This document shows positions 1 to 5,540 of a DNA stretch of 6,100 nucleotides, piece after piece. The notes under the pieces are model-generated. The model did no database searches. It saw nothing but the letters and a program-made list of their open reading frames with translations, and was not told the origin of the DNA. The stretch is taken from contig JAGOBN010000266.1 in assembly GCA_017999235.1 (NCBI GenBank), positions 1 to 6,100 of the forward strand, read 5' to 3'. This stretch comes from Anaerolineales bacterium (lineage in GTDB: Bacteria > Chloroflexota > Anaerolineae > Anaerolineales > UBA6663). A program made the translations under genes and the position numbers. Position 1 is the stretch's first letter. Every line of letters starts with the position of its first letter.

Positions 1-1338
1 AGCCTGAGCTGGACGGGCACCGGGTCCGAGGTGGGCTGGGCGGAAGCGGTCACGGGGCGTTGTGATCCCGCCGCGCCAGACGCGGCGCCGCGCTGCACGA
101 CAACGGCGCGGCTGATGAGCACCCGCGACGGCGGCCGGACTTGGGAGCCCGTGCCTTTGCCGGCCGGCGGGGCGGCGGTGGAGTACCCGCCCGTCGTCCC
201 GGATTCAGCGGACCGCTCAGCCGCCACACCCCAGGCGGCGGGCGGCCGGGTGCGGGCCGTGACAGGCCAGGCCATGGATGCCTGCACGCTGCCCAGCCTG
301 GCGCAGATGGCCGATTGGTATCAGAACAGCCCCTATCGGGTCTGGAACCTGTATATCGGGGGGGTGGCGCGCGGCAATTGCGGCGCCTTAACCGCCGGCT
401 ACATCGCGGGGCTGGCCGTGCAGGGCTGGCGCTTTATCCCCACCTGGGTCGGCCCGCAGGCGCCGTGCGCGGGCTTTGTTCGGCGGATGAGTCTGGACCC
501 GGCGCTGGCTTACGCCGAGGGCGTCACCGAGGCGAACTTGGCCGTTGAGCGGGCGGCGGTCCTGGGCCTGACCCTGGCGGACAAGACGGGCAGCGTGATC
601 TATTACGACCTGGAAGCTTATGACACCAAGGACACCGCCTGCCGCGCCGCGGCCCAGGCCTTCATCACCGGCTGGTCCAGCCAACTCCGGGCGCGCGGCC
701 AGTTGGCCGGCGTCTATGGCGCCACATGCACATCGGCATTGAGCGACTTTGCCGCCTCCAGCAGCGTGCCGGATGTGATCTGGGCCGCTTACTGGCTGCT
801 GCCCTATCAATACCGGAGCACGGCCTCCGTGTGGAACCTCCCGTGTTTGTCCAATACGCTGTGGACGAACTCCCAGCGCCTGCGCCAGTACGCCGGCGGG
901 CATACGGAGACCTGGGGCGCGACGACGCTCAATATTGACAGCAGCGTGTTGGACGGCCTCGTCGCCGATCTCCGCTACAACGCCACGCCGGCGGTTAATC
1001 CGTTGGAACTCTACCTGGAGCCGGACTTTGCCGGCCCGGATGTCTGCTTCATAGCCCAGGCCGGCTGGCTCAACGTCAGCAGCTGCGCGTCCGGGTGGGA
1101 AGACCAGGTCTCGTCCTTCAAGCTCCAGGCCAACTGGTCAGCGCGCGTGTACCGAGACCCCAACCTGGGAGGCCCCAGCGTGTGCTATATCCTGGGCGAC
1201 CCCGACCTGACCAATGACCGCTTCGACGCCGCCACCCCCGTGGACGGCCACATCTCATCCATCAAGATCTATCAGAACACAACGTGCGCCGAACCGGCCA
1301 GCCCACAACTGGTGTACTTGCCGCAGATCAACCGCTAG
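1..1338 (+). CDS. Modular, probably exported protein: Asp-box propeller remnant + DUF1906 glycoside-hydrolase-like domain + beta/gamma-crystallin-like motifs (5' end missing)
   Basis: The frame is open from base 1, so the gene starts upstream; the GTG at 31 is an internal valine. Residues are counted from base 1. An Asp-box (T41-R-D-G-G-R-T-W48, consensus S/T-x-D-x-G-x-T-W) marks the end of a sialidase/BNR-like beta-propeller. About residues 90-325 form a DUF1906 (Rv2525c-like) TIM-barrel domain related to GH25-type hydrolases: it begins MDACTLPS at 92, has IPTW at 146-149, the acidic strand YYDLEAYD at 201-208 (D203, E205 are candidate active-site residues) and NID at 311-313. About 335-430 hold two repeated motifs (Y338..G345 and Y384..G391, each with GPxVC) like beta/gamma-crystallin or I36 inhibitor modules. 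The protein ends YLPQINR. Asp-boxes and these folds usually occur in exported proteins, but the signal peptide would lie outside the window. A role in cell-wall or glycan binding or hydrolysis is inferred; the substrate is unknown. Confidence 0.85.
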   Translation, partial: SLSWTGTGSEVGWAEAVTGRCDPAAPDAAPRCTTTARLMSTRDGGRTWEPVPLPAGGAAVEYPPVVPDSADRSAATPQAAGGRVRAVTGQAMDACTLPSLAQMADWYQNSPYRVWNLYIGGVARGNCGALTAGYIAGLAVQGWRFIPTWVGPQAPCAGFVRRMSLDPALAYAEGVTEANLAVERAAVLGLTLADKTGSVIYYDLEAYDTKDTACRAAAQAFITGWSSQLRARGQLAGVYGATCTSALSDFAASSSVPDVIWAAYWLLPYQYRSTASVWNLPCLSNTLWTNSQRLRQYAGGHTETWGATTLNIDSSVLDGLVADLRYNATPAVNPLELYLEPDFAGPDVCFIAQAGWLNVSSCASGWEDQVSSFKLQANWSARVYRDPNLGGPSVCYILGDPDLTNDRFDAATPVDGHISSIKIYQNTTCAEPASPQLVYLPQINR

Positions 1339-1382
1339 TACCTCATCCGCCTGTCCACTTGACCAGGGTAGAACCCGCCCGG

Positions 1383-1406
1383 CGGCTGAGGCTTTAAGCC
1401 GGTTTT
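1383..1406 (+). terminator. Weak intrinsic terminator-like hairpin after the DUF1906 gene
   Basis: CGGCT (1383-1387) pairs with AGCCG (1397-1401) around a 9-base loop, followed directly by TTTT at 1403-1406. It lies 45 bases past the stop codon of the upstream gene, where a terminator is expected. The stem is only 5 bp and the T run is short, so termination is probably partial. An alternative hairpin, GGCT/AGCC at 1390-1400, competes for the same bases. Confidence 0.4.
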
Positions 1407-1484
1407 CCCCATAGGATGGCAGACAATGTTGATGCGTGCGGCGGCCTGAAAGTTGGGCGGCGAGAATTTGCGCGAGCGGATTTC

Positions 1485-1510
1485 GGCCCGGGCCTGCTCG
1501 CCGGGCAGGC
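1485..1510 (+). repeat. Overlapping palindrome and stable hairpin in the leader of the CPBP protease gene
   Basis: GGCCCGGGCC (1485-1494) is a perfect 10-bp palindrome. It overlaps GCCTGC (1492-1497), which pairs perfectly with GCAGGC (1505-1510); a T-G and a C-G pair can extend this stem to 8 bp with a 3-base loop. The element ends 38 bases before the GTG start. No T run follows, so it is not a classical terminator. It could be a leader structure or simply GC-rich sequence. The rest of the 1339-1548 gap shows no convincing sigma-70 promoter and no other gene. Confidence 0.35.
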
Positions 1511-1531
1511 TAGGCGCGCTGTAGCTGGGAT

Positions 1532-1538
1532 GGGAAGG
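1532..1538 (+). promoter_or_regulatory. Ribosome binding site for the GTG-initiated protease gene
   Basis: GGGAAGG lies 10 bases before the GTG at 1549. It is the only purine-rich match close to a start codon in this frame, so it decides the non-ATG start. The spacing is slightly long but acceptable. Confidence 0.5.
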
Positions 1539-1548
1539 TCGTCAAGTT

Positions 1549-2448
1549 GTGAACGAGAACACCCCGCAGACTGTGGTTGCGCCCGTGGCGTGGGCTGTGA
1601 CGTTGTTCGTCTCTCTATTGCCGGACATCCTTTTCCGGGAATTAACCGGCGCGGCGCCGGCCTGGCTGTTCTGGCTGAAGCTCGGGGTGCTGGGAGCGGG
1701 GCTGGTGCTGAGCAGCCGCTGGAAGCCCCTGCGGGGCTTGCGGCTGTTTTTCGCCGTTCTGCTGACGCTCTACAGCTTGGAATGGGGCGTTGATCAGGCG
1801 TATCGGGCGCTGAGCTACACGACGTGGCTAGCGGGTCTGAGCCGCTTCCAGCGCGACATGCTGGCCGTGCAGATCCCGCGCGCTACGACGGGCGTCTTGC
1901 TGGTGTTGGCGATGCTGGCGCTCACCCGCAGCCGCGCGCGGTTCTTTTTTGTGGCCGGCCGGCTGGACGCTCCGGCCGCGCCGATCCCCTGGATTCTCAC
2001 CCGCCCGCCGGCCTGGAACCGCCTCGGCCCGGCTATCGCCGCGGCTATGTGCCTGGGGCTGGTGGTTTTTGCCTTCGTCTTTGGCCGGCCGCCCGCGCTC
2101 GCCTCCGCCCTAACCGCCCTGCCGTTGCTGCCCCTGATCCTGATCTTCGCGGCCAGCAATGCGTTTGGGGAGGAGATCCTCTACCGCGCCCCCTGGCTGG
2201 GCGCGCTGGAAGGCCCGCTCGGCCCCTCGCAGGCTTTGCTGTTGACGGCCGCCTACTTTGGCATCGGCCACTTCTACGGGGTGCCATACGGCGTGCTGGG
2301 CGTGGGCATGGCGTTTATCCCGGGCTGGCTGATGGGGAAGGCCATGCTCGAGACACGCGGCTTTTTCTGGGCCTGGTTCATCCACCTGTGCATGGACACG
2401 GTGGTGTTCTTCTTTATCGCGCTGGGGTCGGTCACGCCGGGCGGATAA
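1549..2448 (+). CDS. CPBP family intramembrane glutamic endopeptidase (CAAX/Abi type)
   Basis: This is a 299-residue multi-pass membrane protein. Hydrophobic stretches are visible near residues 10-28, 37-55, 64-81, 111-126, 159-178, 187-203, 226-240, 246-262 and 271-292. All three CPBP signature motifs are intact: EExxxR as E208-E209-I-L-Y-R213 after the segment at 187-203, FxxxH as F237-G-I-G-H241, and HxxxD as H279-L-C-M-D283. In the family, the second Glu of EExxxR and the two His act in intramembrane proteolysis. Bacterial members include bacteriocin self-immunity proteins and proteins with unknown substrates, so the target here is unknown. The start is GTG with a Shine-Dalgarno-like GGGAAGG. 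The kinase gene begins 25 bp after its stop on the same strand, which suggests one transcript. The catalytic domain sits in the C-terminal third; the N-terminal 150 residues have no motif I recognise. Confidence 0.9.
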   Translation: MNENTPQTVVAPVAWAVTLFVSLLPDILFRELTGAAPAWLFWLKLGVLGAGLVLSSRWKPLRGLRLFFAVLLTLYSLEWGVDQAYRALSYTTWLAGLSRFQRDMLAVQIPRATTGVLLVLAMLALTRSRARFFFVAGRLDAPAAPIPWILTRPPAWNRLGPAIAAAMCLGLVVFAFVFGRPPALASALTALPLLPLILIFAASNAFGEEILYRAPWLGALEGPLGPSQALLLTAAYFGIGHFYGVPYGVLGVGMAFIPGWLMGKAMLETRGFFWAWFIHLCMDTVVFFFIALGSVTPGG

Positions 2449-2473
2449 CGCCCGATTTCTGGAAGGCCAACGG

Positions 2474-3460
2474 ATGTATGCGCTCACCAAATTCCCGGTC
2501 GCCCGTGAGACAGCGCAGCATATCGCCGCCGCTCATCTGGATGAGCGGGCGGCCATCCAGCAGTACACCGAACTATCGGATGGCATGTACAACGCCGCTT
2601 ACTTGATTGAGCTGACCGATGGGCGCCGCGCCGTACTCAAGGTGGCGCCGCCCGAACACGTCCGGGTTCTGCGCTACGAAAAGAACATCCTGCGGGCCGA
2701 GGTGGAAGTGCTGCGGCTGGTGGGCGCCCAGACCGAGGTGCCGGTCCCGGCCGTCCTGGCTTACGATACGTCCCGCCGCCTGATCGATACCGATTACTGC
2801 CTGCTGGCGTATATCCCGGGCGTCAGCCTGCACAAGCTGCGTCCGCATCTCACCGCCGCCGACCAGCACGCGCTCGACTTCCGCACGGGGGAGTATTTGC
2901 GCTGCCTGCACACCCTGGCCGGCCCGGCGTTTGGCTATTTCGCGCAGCCGGCGTTGCAGTTGCCCACCTGGCGGGCGGCGTTGACCAGCGTGTTCGAGCA
3001 CCTCCTGCAGGACGGCCGCGAGGCCGGCGTGGAGCTGCCCTGCCACTACCCGGACCTCGCCGCGCGCTGGCAGGCCGCCAGCGCCGTGCTCGATGAAGTG
3101 CCGCGCCCAACTCTGGTGCATTGGGATTTGTGGGATGGCAATATTTTTGTCGATCCGGAGACCCGCCAGATCACCGGCCTCCTGGACTGGGAGCGCGCCG
3201 TGTGGGCGGATCCCTTGATGGAAGTGAACTTTGGCGCTTTTGGCCTCAACCCGGCCGTTGTCGAGGGCTATGGGGTCGATTTGCTCGCCACCCCGGCGGC
3301 GCAGCTGCGGCGCACGCTGTACAACATCTACTTATGGCTGATCATGATCATCGAGTGCACGTATCGGCGCTACGAGACCAAAGCCCAAGAGGATTGGGCG
3401 CGGCTCAAACTCATTGATGAAATGGAGAAACTGCCGCCGGCGGAGACGGCCGGCGGCTGA
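2474..3460 (+). CDS. Phosphotransferase family protein (APH/choline-kinase-like fold)
   Basis: This 328-residue protein has the kinase-like fold of aminoglycoside phosphotransferases (Pfam APH). Visible landmarks are a nucleotide-loop region SDGMYNAAYLIEL (35-47), the candidate ATP-binding lysine in AVLKV (K56), a helix with E76/E78 that could pair with it, a hinge-like YIPGVSL (113-119), the Brenner-type catalytic loop H216-W-D-L-W-D-G-N223 (D218 the likely catalytic base, N223 a Mg2+ ligand) and LLDWE, where D238 replaces the DFG aspartate. The catalytic set is complete, so it is probably active. Relatives phosphorylate aminoglycosides, macrolides, choline, homoserine or sugars; nothing visible picks a substrate, and antibiotic resistance should not be assumed. 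GGAAGG at 2461-2466 lies 7 bases before the ATG, supporting this start. It follows the protease gene by 25 bp and probably shares its transcript. Confidence 0.88.
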   Translation: MYALTKFPVARETAQHIAAAHLDERAAIQQYTELSDGMYNAAYLIELTDGRRAVLKVAPPEHVRVLRYEKNILRAEVEVLRLVGAQTEVPVPAVLAYDTSRRLIDTDYCLLAYIPGVSLHKLRPHLTAADQHALDFRTGEYLRCLHTLAGPAFGYFAQPALQLPTWRAALTSVFEHLLQDGREAGVELPCHYPDLAARWQAASAVLDEVPRPTLVHWDLWDGNIFVDPETRQITGLLDWERAVWADPLMEVNFGAFGLNPAVVEGYGVDLLATPAAQLRRTLYNIYLWLIMIIECTYRRYETKAQEDWARLKLIDEMEKLPPAETAGG

Positions 3461-3501
3461 TCCGCAGCGCGGCCGGCTAGGCCCTCAACTAGACCTTACA
3501 C

Positions 3502-3531
3502 GGCGTCCCACGGGCTGCGCCGGGGAACGCC
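3502..3531. terminator. Hairpin in the convergent gap, possible bidirectional terminator
   Basis: GGCGTCCC (3502-3509) pairs with GGG-A-ACGCC (3523-3531), giving 8 bp with one bulged A at 3526 and a 13-base loop. It sits between the convergent kinase (ends 3460) and CBS gene (ends 3539), where both transcripts should stop. A competing small hairpin, CGGGG/CCCCG, occupies 3521-3534. Neither strand shows a T run after the stem, so rho-independent action is uncertain. A second GC-rich inverted repeat, GCCGGC at 3449-3454 and 3472-3477, spans the kinase stop codon. Confidence 0.3.
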
Positions 3532-3538
3532 CCGCCCC

Positions 3539-3934
3539 CTACTCCTCCCAGCCAATCTCTTCGACGGCCGTAAAAATGTCCGTGGCCGAAATCATTCCGA
3601 TAATCATTCCGTTGTCATCCGTTACCGGCATATGATGCACATTGATGGCCTGCATCTTGCGCGAGCACTCTTTTAGGGAGAGCTCCGGCTGGATCGTGGT
3701 CACCGGGGTGGACATGATCTCGGCGATCTTCACCTGTTTGGGATCGCGGTCGGTGCCGATAATTTTGTCGCGGATATCGGTGGTGGTGACAATGCCATAG
3801 CCGCCTGTTTCCAAAGCCACCATCAGGCTGTGAATGTTTCGGCGGCGCATCAAAGTGGTCGCGTGGGCGACACTGGCTTCGGGGTCAACAAAGATTGCCG
3901 GGCTGCTCATCCAATTGCGGACCGTATGAGTCAT
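3539..3934 (-). CDS. Stand-alone tandem CBS-domain protein
   Basis: This is a 131-residue soluble protein made almost only of two CBS domains (about residues 8-60 and 73-125), which together form one Bateman module. Each ends in the family's ligand-site pattern: GIVTTTD (47-53, with D53) and GMISATD (113-119, with D119). Such T/S-x-x-D positions often contact the ribose of adenine nucleotides or SAM. There is no attached catalytic, transporter or DNA-binding domain, so it probably senses an adenine-type ligand and regulates a partner by contact; both ligand and partner are unknown. The ATG at 3934 is chosen because GGAGG lies 6 bases upstream. A longer in-frame form from a GTG at 4000 would add 22 residues that do not look like part of a CBS domain. 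A candidate promoter lies at 4014-4042. Confidence 0.9.
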   Translation of the reverse strand: MTHTVRNWMSSPAIFVDPEASVAHATTLMRRRNIHSLMVALETGGYGIVTTTDIRDKIIGTDRDPKQVKIAEIMSTPVTTIQPELSLKECSRKMQAINVHHMPVTDDNGMIIGMISATDIFTAVEEIGWEE

Positions 3935-3940
3935 ACAAGC

Positions 3941-3945
3941 CTCCA
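3941..3945 (-). promoter_or_regulatory. Strong Shine-Dalgarno site fixing the CBS protein start
   Basis: On the minus strand GGAGG reads from 3945 to 3941, six bases before the ATG at 3934-3932. This near-ideal spacing favours the 131-residue form over the longer open frame that starts at 4000. Confidence 0.75.
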
Positions 3946-3969
3946 TCTCGTCTGGGGTGCGGGAGCATC

Positions 3970-3981
3970 GGCCAACTGGCC
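3970..3981. repeat. Short dyad GGCCA-AC-TGGCC in the CBS gene leader
   Basis: Perfect 5-bp arms flank a 2-base centre. The loop is too short for a stable RNA hairpin, so any role would be as DNA, for example an operator. It lies roughly 25-37 bases downstream of the inferred transcription start of the CBS gene. Chance occurrence is quite possible in DNA this GC-rich. Confidence 0.25.
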
Positions 3982-4013
3982 ATCCGTCGCCGAGAACCAC
4001 AGCTGGCTTCCAG

Positions 4014-4042
4014 AGTATAAAGGGGGGAGATTGGGTTGGGAA
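4014..4042 (-). promoter_or_regulatory. Candidate sigma-70 promoter for the CBS gene
   Basis: Read on the minus strand, TTCCCA (4042-4037, 4 of 6 matches to TTGACA) and TATACT (4019-4014, 5 of 6 matches to TATAAT) are separated by exactly 17 bases. Transcription would start near 4007, giving a leader of about 73 bases before the ATG at 3934. The -10 lies in an AT-rich patch (4014-4021) within otherwise GC-rich DNA, which makes it stand out. It would let the CBS gene be expressed independently of the radical SAM gene behind it. Confidence 0.5.
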
Positions 4043-4090
4043 GGCCGCTCAGCCAGACGTCGGTGTTTGCTGTGTTTCATCGCCGCCCAG

Positions 4091-4109
4091 GCGGTTGGCG
4101 TCAACCCGC
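4091..4109. terminator. Hairpin downstream of the radical SAM gene
   Basis: GGTTG (4093-4097) and CAACC (4102-4106) form a perfect 5-bp stem with a GCGT loop. GC/GC pairs (4091-4092 with 4108-4109) can extend it past a bulged C at 4107. It lies about 58 bases past the radical SAM stop on the minus strand. No T run follows on either strand, so terminator function is weakly supported. A 10-bp palindrome GCCGGCCGGC (4117-4126) is nearby. I see no gene between 3935 and 4166. Confidence 0.25.
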
Positions 4110-4166
4110 GCGCCGCGCCGGCCGGCACACACACGCCCAAGCCCCAGCCGCAGGTTGGACAACGAT

Positions 4167-5444
4167 CTAGGCCGTCTTGCGCCACTGATAAGCGTAGGCC
4201 AAGTTTAGCGGCAGCGTCCACCCGAGCTGCACGGCCGACCGGGACAGCCGTTTGGCTATGCTCGGAAGCGAATAGAAACGATCGTTCGCGTACCGAAAAC
4301 CGGCCAGCAGCTCGGCTGGGCTCATCTGCTTGGGTTGATAAACCACATCGGCTCGGCTGTTGTACTTGCGCCAATCCCGCGTGAGTATGCGCCCTTCGGC
4401 GTCCAGCCGGTGAAACAACGGCGTCCCGGGGAAGGGCGTTAAGATATTGAAAGTTGCATTCTGGACCCCCGCCTGTTCCAGGAAATCCAGGGTCTCTTCG
4501 AAAATCCGCGGCGGATCATGATCAAATCCAAAAACTATCCCGGCCTGGACGGCGATCCCGTGCGCATGGATGCGTTCAATAATCTGAAAATAGTCCTCCA
4601 CCCGATTGAACCGCTTGTTCACTGCCGCCAGGCTTGGTTGGGAGATAGACTCCAGCCCCAAAAACAACTGTTTACACCCGCTCCGCGCCGCCGCTTCCAG
4701 AAATTCATCGTCCCGGCCGGCCTGAATACTCGCCTGACTGCTCCACCACTTGCGATACGGGGCGAGAGCGCGGAACAGCTCTTTGGCATAGGCCATATCC
4801 CCGGCCAGGTTGTCATCCCAAAAGATGATCACCTTCCCCTTGAACGAGGCGTATTCGGCCGCCACCTCCGCCACCGGCCGCGTGCGCAGTCTATGGCGGT
4901 ACATGACGGCAATGGCGCAGAAATCACACTGGCTGGGACAGCCCCGCGTCGCAAACAGAACCCCATTCGTATGATCGCGCCGATGGAACAAATCCTTGCG
5001 CGCCATCGGCAGATTCGCCAAACTGGGCGCGCAGGCGGGTTGATACGTGCGCCGATACGACCCCGCCGCAAAGCCCTTCAGGAATTCTTCCCATAAGCCT
5101 TCGGCCTCTCCAATGAAGATCACATCGGCGTAGCGGCTGGCCTCGTCCGGCACCAGCGTTACATGGGGGCCGCCCATCACCACACATATCCCCCGGGACC
5201 GAAAATGCCCGGCGAGGTCATAGGCGTGCATAGCGCTGGGGGTGTGAAAGGTGATCCCAACCACATCGGCGCCCAGATCCCAATCGAGGTCTTCGGCCTC
5301 TTCGTCAACGTGCCTGACCTCCCAGCCGGGAGGAACCCTGGCGGCCAGATACGGCATAGTAATCTGCTGAAAATTGAGGACCCGTGACCGCCTCACGCTC
5401 CGGATTTCCGGCGACGAAGCGGTGATCAGTAAGAGCCGTCGCAT
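4167..5444 (-). CDS. B12-binding-domain radical SAM protein (class B, substrate unknown)
   Basis: This is a 425-residue cytosolic enzyme. Residues 1-130 form a cobalamin-binding-like Rossmann domain with MGGPHVT at 90-96; the base-off DxHxxG histidine motif is not seen, as is usual in class B radical SAM proteins. The radical SAM core (about 160-345) has the [4Fe-4S] motif C169-P-S-Q-C173-D-F-C176, FWDDN at 208-212, GLES at 263-266 and FGFDHD at 305-310. About 350-425 form a C-terminal region like those of COG1032 proteins such as hopanoid methylases. The family uses SAM, and often methylcobalamin, for methylation or rearrangement at unactivated carbons; the substrate here cannot be deduced. 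The ATG at 5444 follows GAGG (5456-5453) with an 8-base spacing. A perfect inverted repeat lies just upstream. The histidine kinase gene ends 96 bp upstream on the same strand. Confidence 0.92.
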   Translation of the reverse strand: MRRLLLITASSPEIRSVRRSRVLNFQQITMPYLAARVPPGWEVRHVDEEAEDLDWDLGADVVGITFHTPSAMHAYDLAGHFRSRGICVVMGGPHVTLVPDEASRYADVIFIGEAEGLWEEFLKGFAAGSYRRTYQPACAPSLANLPMARKDLFHRRDHTNGVLFATRGCPSQCDFCAIAVMYRHRLRTRPVAEVAAEYASFKGKVIIFWDDNLAGDMAYAKELFRALAPYRKWWSSQASIQAGRDDEFLEAAARSGCKQLFLGLESISQPSLAAVNKRFNRVEDYFQIIERIHAHGIAVQAGIVFGFDHDPPRIFEETLDFLEQAGVQNATFNILTPFPGTPLFHRLDAEGRILTRDWRKYNSRADVVYQPKQMSPAELLAGFRYANDRFYSLPSIAKRLSRSAVQLGWTLPLNLAYAYQWRKTA

Positions 5445-5452
5445 TGCGATGT

Positions 5453-5456
5453 CCTC
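5453..5456 (-). promoter_or_regulatory. Ribosome binding site of the radical SAM gene
   Basis: GAGG (within GTGAGGAC on the minus strand) lies 8 bases before the ATG at 5444. It directly abuts the palindrome at 5458-5476, so a hairpin there could influence ribosome access. Confidence 0.6.
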
Positions 5457-5457
5457 A

Positions 5458-5476
5458 CTCTAATCTCGAATTAGAG
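5458..5476. promoter_or_regulatory. Perfect inverted repeat CTCTAAT-N5-ATTAGAG, operator-like
   Basis: Seven-base arms at 5458-5464 and 5470-5476 are perfectly complementary around a 5-base centre (CTCGA on plus). The element is AT-rich inside GC-rich DNA. Read on the minus strand, the first arm contains TCTAAT (5475-5470), a 5 of 6 match to a -10 box. A weak -35, CTGACG, lies 15 bases further upstream at 5496-5491. Transcription would then begin near 5463, so the dyad would cover the -10 and start site, a common repressor position. As RNA it would be a hairpin next to the Shine-Dalgarno. No specific regulator family is recognised. Confidence 0.5.
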
Positions 5477-5504
5477 CTGCCCAGGGGACGCGTCAGCCGC
5501 CGGA

Positions 5505-5539
5505 CGCTCTCACGGGCCTTATCGCCGGCGCGGTGAGCG
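5505..5539 (-). terminator. Imperfect hairpin just past the histidine kinase stop
   Basis: On the minus strand CGCTCAC (5539-5533) pairs with GTGAGAGCG (5513-5505), 7 bp with a 2-base bulge, around a 19-base GC-rich loop. It begins two bases after the kinase stop codon. No T run follows. A smaller inverted repeat, GCGTC/GACGC (5490-5494 and 5503-5507), overlaps it. It could reduce read-through into the radical SAM gene, but this is weak. Confidence 0.3.
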
Positions 5540-5540
5540 C

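Noticed and set aside
31..33. GTG at 31 as the start of the first gene
   Set aside because: The frame is open to base 1 and the preceding residues (SLSWTGTGSE) read as part of a propeller blade; no Shine-Dalgarno is positioned for it.
388..903. 171-codon antisense open frame inside the DUF1906 domain
   Set aside because: Low-complexity Arg/Ala/Gly-rich translation, fully antisense to a domain with clear motifs; typical high-GC shadow.
1416..1793. Open frame in the leader of the protease gene (MADNVDACGG...)
   Set aside because: It overlaps the well-supported CPBP gene in another frame, has no recognisable motif, and looks like a GC-rich shadow.
2474..3460. Naming the kinase as an antibiotic-resistance aminoglycoside phosphotransferase
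   Set aside because: Only the shared fold and catalytic loop are visible; substrate-specific features of known resistance enzymes are not evident.
3449..3477. GCCGGC inverted repeat around the kinase stop codon as a terminator
   Set aside because: GCCGGC is self-complementary and common in GC-rich DNA, and no T run follows.
3935..4000. 22-residue N-terminal extension of the CBS protein from a GTG at 4000
   Set aside because: The internal ATG at 3934 has a near-ideal GGAGG, and the extension (MVLGDGWPVGRC...) is not CBS-like.
4016..4027. TATAAAGGGGGG on the plus strand as an archaeal or eukaryotic-style TATA box
   Set aside because: No plus-strand gene follows, and all genes are bacterial in style; the patch is better explained as the minus-strand -10 region.
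4117..4126. GCCGGCCGGC palindrome as an operator
   Set aside because: Pure G/C self-complementary string expected by chance in this composition, with no promoter beside it.
3830..4384. Long overlapping open frames on both strands across the CBS-radical SAM gap
   Set aside because: Compositionally Arg/Ala/Pro-rich, overlapping the ends of two real genes, with no Shine-Dalgarno and no family motif.
4518..5096. 192-codon open frame antisense to the radical SAM gene
   Set aside because: It lies opposite the conserved CxxxCxxC core and has no motif of its own.
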